26,912 nt of DNA from an uncultured Lautropia sp. (GTDB lineage Bacteria > Pseudomonadota > Gammaproteobacteria > Burkholderiales > Burkholderiaceae_E), in assembly GCA_938046755.1 (NCBI GenBank), contig CALIXC010000219.1, positions 1 through 26,912 of the forward strand, written 5' to 3'. The notes below the pieces were generated by a model that worked only from the letters and a program-made list of their open reading frames with translations, did not search any database and had not been told where the DNA came from. This document shows positions 23,628 through 26,912 of the stretch, in pieces (position 1 is the first letter of the stretch; every line of letters begins with the position of its first letter). The position numbers and the translations under genes are program-made.

Positions 23628-23727
23628 ATGAGTACAAAGGGGGTTCAACGCCCCTTCTTGGCCGATCGGAACGCCCCGCAGACATAGAGAATATCGGCAT
23701 CTCTCCTGAATCAACTGGATTTATCTC

Positions 23728-24291
23728 ATGTCAGGCAATACGAGCGAGAAAGCCGAAGAAGGCAAGAAGAAAGGTGGCAAGGGCCTGTTGATCGGCATCC
23801 TGGCCGTGGTGCTGGCTGGCGGCGGCGGCGCGGGATGGTTCTTCCTGAAGCCCCCACATGATCCCGACGCTGAGAAGTTGGCCCTGTTCAAGCCTTCGCC
23901 CGAGCCGGTGTTCGTGACGCTGGAGCCATTCACGGTGAACCTGGCCGATGAAGGCGGTGATCGCATGGCTCAGGTGGCCGTGGTCCTGCAGATGCAGAAC
24001 GCCTACGCCGAGAGTGAACTGAAGAAGGTGATGCCGGTGGTTCGCAGCAAGCTCCTGAAGCTGCTGTCATCGCAGAAATCCGAGCAGCTGCTGACCGAGA
24101 AGGGCAAGGAAGCCGTGGCTGAGGCCATCAAGCAGCGCACCATCGAGGCCATTCATTGGGACAAGTCCTCTGCTCCTGCCCAGGGTGCAGAGCACAAGGA
24201 TGCTGCTGCGGCGGCACCGGCAGGCAAGCCGCTGATCGTAGTTCCTGACTCGGTGGTTGCCGTGCATTTCAACCAGATGCTGGTGCAGTGA
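23728..24291 (+). CDS. fliL: FliL, stator-associated membrane protein
   Basis: Inner-membrane protein that surrounds or supports the MotAB stator near the rotor. It has 187 residues. A lysine-rich cytoplasmic start (EEGKKKGGKG) precedes one membrane segment at about 19-40. The periplasmic domain contains the family pattern VFVTLEPFTVNLADEGGDRM and a helical section with VVRSKLLKLLSSQKSEQLLT. The end reads VVPDSVVAVHFNQMLVQ. An Ala-rich insertion at about 149-167 makes it longer than the typical 150-160. No good Shine-Dalgarno is evident (TGGATTTATCTC before the ATG). It follows a 149-base gap with a hairpin and starts the fliLMNOPQ run; fliM follows after 1 base. Confidence 0.95.
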   Translation: MSGNTSEKAEEGKKKGGKGLLIGILAVVLAGGGGAGWFFLKPPHDPDAEKLALFKPSPEPVFVTLEPFTVNLADEGGDRMAQVAVVLQMQNAYAESELKKVMPVVRSKLLKLLSSQKSEQLLTEKGKEAVAEAIKQRTIEAIHWDKSSAPAQGAEHKDAAAAAPAGKPLIVVPDSVVAVHFNQMLVQ

Positions 24292-24292
24292 C

Positions 24293-25342
24293 ATGAGCGA
24301 GCAGTACCTGTCGCAGGACGAGATCGACGCACTGCTGGATGCGCCCGAAGGCAGCGCCACGGATGCGCTTGCCGACGCAGCGCCCGGGACGGAGGCCGTC
24401 GGCGACAGCGGGGCGGACACCGCCGCGACCAAGGTGGCAGCCGACGATCGTTCTGCCCCTCAGCCCTACGACCTGGCCCGCCAGGAGCGGATCATCCGGG
24501 GCCGGATGCCGGCACTTGAGCTGATCCACGAGCGCTTTGCGCGCAGTCTGGGGCTGGCGATGTTCGCCTTCATGCAGCGCAACCCGGAAATCACCCACTC
24601 TGATCCGGTCGTGGGACGCTACAGCGACTTTCTGGGCACGATCCAGCTGCCGGCCAGCATCAACATCATGCAGACCCGGCCGCTGGCCGGCTCTGCCCTG
24701 CTGGTGCTGGACGGACAGCTGGTGAGCACGATCGTGGACCTGATGTTCGGGGGCACGGGTCGTCCGATGCGCAAGAGCGAGGGGCGCGAGTTCTCGATGA
24801 CGGAAAAGCGCCTGATTCAGAAGCTGATCGATCTGAGCAGCAGCGAGTACAGCCGCGCATGGGAAAGCATCCACCCGATGGAGCTGGTGTTCACGCGGTC
24901 TGAAAGCCAGCCGCAGTTTGCCAACATCGCCATTCCGGCCGAGATGGTGGTGAGCACCACGTTCACGCTGGATTTCAATGGTCAGTCGGGCACGATCCAG
25001 GTCTGCATTCCCTATACCGTTCTGGAACCGATCCGCGACACGCTGTCATCATCGCTGAACACGAACAGTGGCGAGGAAAAGCGCAGCTGGCTGGGCCAGA
25101 TGTCGAAGGAGATCAAGCCTGCCGGGGTGGAGCTGGTGGCCGAGCTGACGACGGCGACACTAACGCTGGGCGAGCTGATGAAGCTGCAAACCGGCGACGT
25201 GATCGAGATCGAGACCGGTCCGGGCGCCATGCTGAAGATTGGCCAGGTTCCGATTTTCAATGGTCGTTATGGCGAGCACAACGGCCGTTATGCGGTGCGC
25301 ATCGACACCGTGCATTCCTATACCGATTCCCACCAGGATTGA
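24293..25342 (+). CDS. fliM: FliM, rotor switch protein
   Basis: C-ring protein that binds phosphorylated CheY and controls rotation sense. The product is 349 residues. The N-terminal CheY-binding motif LSQDEIDALL is at residues 6-15, followed by an Ala/Asp-rich linker to about 55. The middle domain (MPALELIHERFARSL, TRPLAGSALLVLDGQLVSTI) and the C-terminal SpoA domain (LGELMKLQTGDVIEIETG) follow. The start at 24293 is chosen because it gives the CheY-binding N terminus; an in-frame upstream ATG lies within fliL. It is separated from fliL by 1 base and from fliN by 3 bases. The intact motif implies that a CheY exists elsewhere in the genome, since no che gene is in this window. Confidence 0.98.
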   Translation: MSEQYLSQDEIDALLDAPEGSATDALADAAPGTEAVGDSGADTAATKVAADDRSAPQPYDLARQERIIRGRMPALELIHERFARSLGLAMFAFMQRNPEITHSDPVVGRYSDFLGTIQLPASINIMQTRPLAGSALLVLDGQLVSTIVDLMFGGTGRPMRKSEGREFSMTEKRLIQKLIDLSSSEYSRAWESIHPMELVFTRSESQPQFANIAIPAEMVVSTTFTLDFNGQSGTIQVCIPYTVLEPIRDTLSSSLNTNSGEEKRSWLGQMSKEIKPAGVELVAELTTATLTLGELMKLQTGDVIEIETGPGAMLKIGQVPIFNGRYGEHNGRYAVRIDTVHSYTDSHQD

Positions 25343-25345
25343 TTC

Positions 25346-25753
25346 ATGTCTGAACAGAATACCGTGAGCCCGGAAAGCGGGGAGATCGTGCAATCGGCCG
25401 GCGCCCCGGCGTCCTCTGCTGTCGATCCGTCCGTCACGGGGGCCCTGCCTGGCGTGATGGCAAGACTGGGCCAGGGTGCCGAGGGCGGTGCCGATATCGA
25501 GCGCATTCTGGACATTCCGGTCCAGCTGTCGGTGGAGATCGGACGCACCCGCACGACCATCAACAATGTGCTTCAGCTCGCACCGGGTTCGGTGGTGGAG
25601 CTGGATGCCCAGGCCGGTGCACCGATGGATGTGCTGATCAACGGCTATCTGATTGCGCAGGGCGAGGTGGTGGTGGTCAATGACCGCTTCGGCATCCGAC
25701 TGACGGACATCGTGACGCCTGCCGAGCGCATGCGTCGTCTGAACCGCGGCTGA
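25346..25753 (+). CDS. fliN: FliN, rotor switch protein
   Basis: C-ring protein that forms the lower ring with FliM and docks the FliH-FliI export complex. The product is 135 residues. A variable N-terminal stretch (1-50, Ser/Pro/Ala/Gly-rich) precedes the SpoA domain at about 53-130: ILDIPVQLSVEIGRTRTTI, then APGSVVELDAQAGAPMDVLI, ending in VTPAERMRRL. It lies 3 bases after fliM and 3 bases before fliO, clearly within one operon. Confidence 0.98.
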   Translation: MSEQNTVSPESGEIVQSAGAPASSAVDPSVTGALPGVMARLGQGAEGGADIERILDIPVQLSVEIGRTRTTINNVLQLAPGSVVELDAQAGAPMDVLINGYLIAQGEVVVVNDRFGIRLTDIVTPAERMRRLNRG

Positions 25754-25756
25754 CGG

Positions 25757-26101
25757 ATGTCGTCGATGTCTGCCGCACTCACCTCCTTCGGCGTGCTGCT
25801 GCTGGTGGTGCTGTCCATTCCGCTGGTGCTGTGGCTGGTGAAACGCCTGTCGCAGCTGCCGGCCAGCCGTTCCAACGGCCTGATGTCGATTGCCGCCACG
25901 CTGTCGGTGGGTCCTCGCGAACAGATTGCGGTGGTGAAGGTGGGCGAACGGGCCATGCTGGTGGGCATCACCAGCCAGTCCATTCAGCTGCTGACCGAGC
26001 TGGATGCCGGGGACCTGCCCGCACCGTCCGACCTGCCCCAGGCGGCGAGTCAGGGATTCGGCTCGCTGCTGGCGGGCCTGCAGAAGAAGAATACCCCATG
26101 A
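25757..26101 (+). CDS. fliO: FliO, export apparatus assembly protein
   Basis: Small inner-membrane protein that helps build the FliP-FliQ-FliR export pore. It is 114 residues. One membrane segment lies at about 6-28 (SAALTSFGVLLLVVLSIPLV), followed by a basic turn (VKRLSQLPASRS). The cytoplasmic domain has the family pattern AATLSVGPREQIAVVKVGER, then AMLVGITSQSIQLL. FliO varies widely, but the position between fliN and fliP and the form are typical. It begins 3 bases after fliN and overlaps the fliP start as ATGA. A second ATG at residue 4 is an alternative start. Confidence 0.92.
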   Translation: MSSMSAALTSFGVLLLVVLSIPLVLWLVKRLSQLPASRSNGLMSIAATLSVGPREQIAVVKVGERAMLVGITSQSIQLLTELDAGDLPAPSDLPQAASQGFGSLLAGLQKKNTP

Positions 26102-26847
26102 AGCCACGAATGCTGTGGGGCGCGCTGCTGGCTGGCGCGCCGCTGGACGTATGGGCCCAGACCACACTGAGCCTGCAGAGCGCGGCTGCTGCCGATGGCG
26201 GCACCACCTGGTCGGTTCCGGTCCAGACGCTGCTGTTCTTCTCGGCACTGTCGTTCATTCCGGCTGTGCTGCTGCTGATGACGAGCTTCACGCGAATCAT
26301 CATCGTGCTGTCGCTGCTTCGCCAGGCGCTGGGCCTTCAGGCCTCGCCGCCCAATCAGGTTCTGGTGGGCATCTCGCTGTTCCTGACGGCATTCATCATG
26401 TCGCCGACACTGGACCGCATCTACACGGAGGCCTATCAGCCCCTGGCCGGGAAGCGCATCGATTTCGAGACGGCCCTACAGAAGGGCAGCGTGCCGCTGC
26501 GGGACTTCATGCTGAAGCAGACGCGTGCCTCGGACCTGGAGCTTTTCGCCCGTCTGGCGCGCGTGAAGGCCCCGGACGACAAGCCACTGTCGGCGCAGGA
26601 CATGCCGTTCAAGGCCATCGTGCCGGCCTTCGTGATCAGCGAGCTGAAGACGGCGTTCCAGATCGGCTTCATGATCTTCATTCCGTTCATCCTGATCGAC
26701 CTGATCTGCGCCAGCGTGCTGATGTCGCTGGGCATGATGATGGTGTCGCCCGTGCTGGTGGCCCTGCCCTTCAAGCTGGTGCTGTTCGTGCTGGCTGACG
26801 GCTGGAACCTGCTGGTGGGCTCCCTGGTAGCGAGCTTTGCGACATGA
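26098..26847 (+). CDS. fliP: FliP, export gate pore protein
   Basis: Core membrane protein of the type III export channel, forming a ring with FliQ and FliR. It is 249 residues. An N-terminal signal peptide with likely cleavage after VWA (residue 20) is present, as is usual for FliP. Family segments are SFTRIIIVLSLLRQALGLQ, SPPNQVLVGISLFLTAFIM and FVISELKTAFQIGFMIFIPF, with four hydrophobic segments. The C-terminal stretch MMMVSPVLVALPFKLVLFVL is also typical. The start ATG overlaps the fliO stop; a longer frame runs through fliO and is not used. fliQ overlaps its end by 4 bases. Confidence 0.98.
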   Translation: MKPRMLWGALLAGAPLDVWAQTTLSLQSAAAADGGTTWSVPVQTLLFFSALSFIPAVLLLMTSFTRIIIVLSLLRQALGLQASPPNQVLVGISLFLTAFIMSPTLDRIYTEAYQPLAGKRIDFETALQKGSVPLRDFMLKQTRASDLELFARLARVKAPDDKPLSAQDMPFKAIVPAFVISELKTAFQIGFMIFIPFILIDLICASVLMSLGMMMVSPVLVALPFKLVLFVLADGWNLLVGSLVASFAT

Positions 26848-26912
26848 CCCCCGAGACCGTACTGACCATTGGCCGCCAGGCCCTGGAAACGCTGATGACG
26901 ACGGCGTCGCCG
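26844..26912 (+). CDS. fliQ: FliQ, export gate protein (5' end only)
   Basis: The first 23 codons of a gene cut by the window edge, reading MTPETVLTIGRQALETLMTT and then ASP. This matches the FliQ N terminus. It overlaps the fliP stop as ATGA, which is the expected gene order. FliQ normally has about 89 residues, so about three quarters lies outside. Confidence 0.9.
   Translation, partial: MTPETVLTIGRQALETLMTTASP

Noticed and set aside
23661..23668. GCCGATCG upstream of fliL as a sigma-28 -10 element
   Set aside because: The -35 position at 15-base spacing reads GGTT, and the last two bases of the -10 do not match.

Overview
The window is a dense, high-GC flagellar locus from a motile Burkholderiales-type betaproteobacterium. 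The evidence is an FlhDC master regulator with the flhDC-motAB and flhB-flhA-flhF-flhG-fliA modules on one strand, divergent from fliC-fliD-fliS-fliT-ycgR, followed by fliE and the fliFGHIJK and fliLMNOPQ operons. This order recalls the single large flagellar locus of Bordetella/Achromobacter relatives. I do not assign a genus. No rRNA, tRNA, mobile element, CRISPR array or prophage is visible.

Layout. Positions 204-10477 (minus strand) read, in transcription order: flhD, flhC, a strong intrinsic terminator, motA, motB, flhB, flhA, flhF, a degenerate flhG-like gene, and fliA. Positions 10478-11119 are a 642-base divergent control region between flhD and fliC. On the plus strand follow fliC (short flagellin), fliD, fliS, fliT and ycgR. 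fliE lies convergent on the minus strand, divergent from fliF. The plus strand then carries fliF-G-H-I-J-K, a hairpin, and fliL-M-N-O-P, with the first 23 codons of fliQ at the right edge. Most neighbours overlap by 4 bases (ATGA) or are separated by a few bases, so they are probably translationally coupled.

How it works together. FlhDC would switch on the basal-body and export genes; a palindromic FlhDC-like box lies between fliE and fliF. FliA (sigma-28) would then switch on late genes: sigma-28-like promoters are readable upstream of motA, fliC, fliD and fliS, and the fliS one is a perfect consensus. FlhA, FlhB, FliO, FliP and FliQ form the export gate, FliH/I/J the export ATPase, and FliF/G/M/N the MS ring and switch. 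FliL and MotAB belong to the stator, FliC/D to the filament, and FliS/T are chaperones. YcgR is the c-di-GMP brake.

Points most worth a second look: the FlhG-like protein keeps the N-terminal DQAxGLR peptide but has lost the MinD-type Walker A ATP site; a perfect hairpin abuts the flhB start codon; a 10-base inverted repeat flanks the better fliC promoter; a long folded element separates fliD from fliS; and no chemotaxis genes lie between motB and flhB. I found no clearly new multi-gene system; the rest is ordinary flagellar biology.
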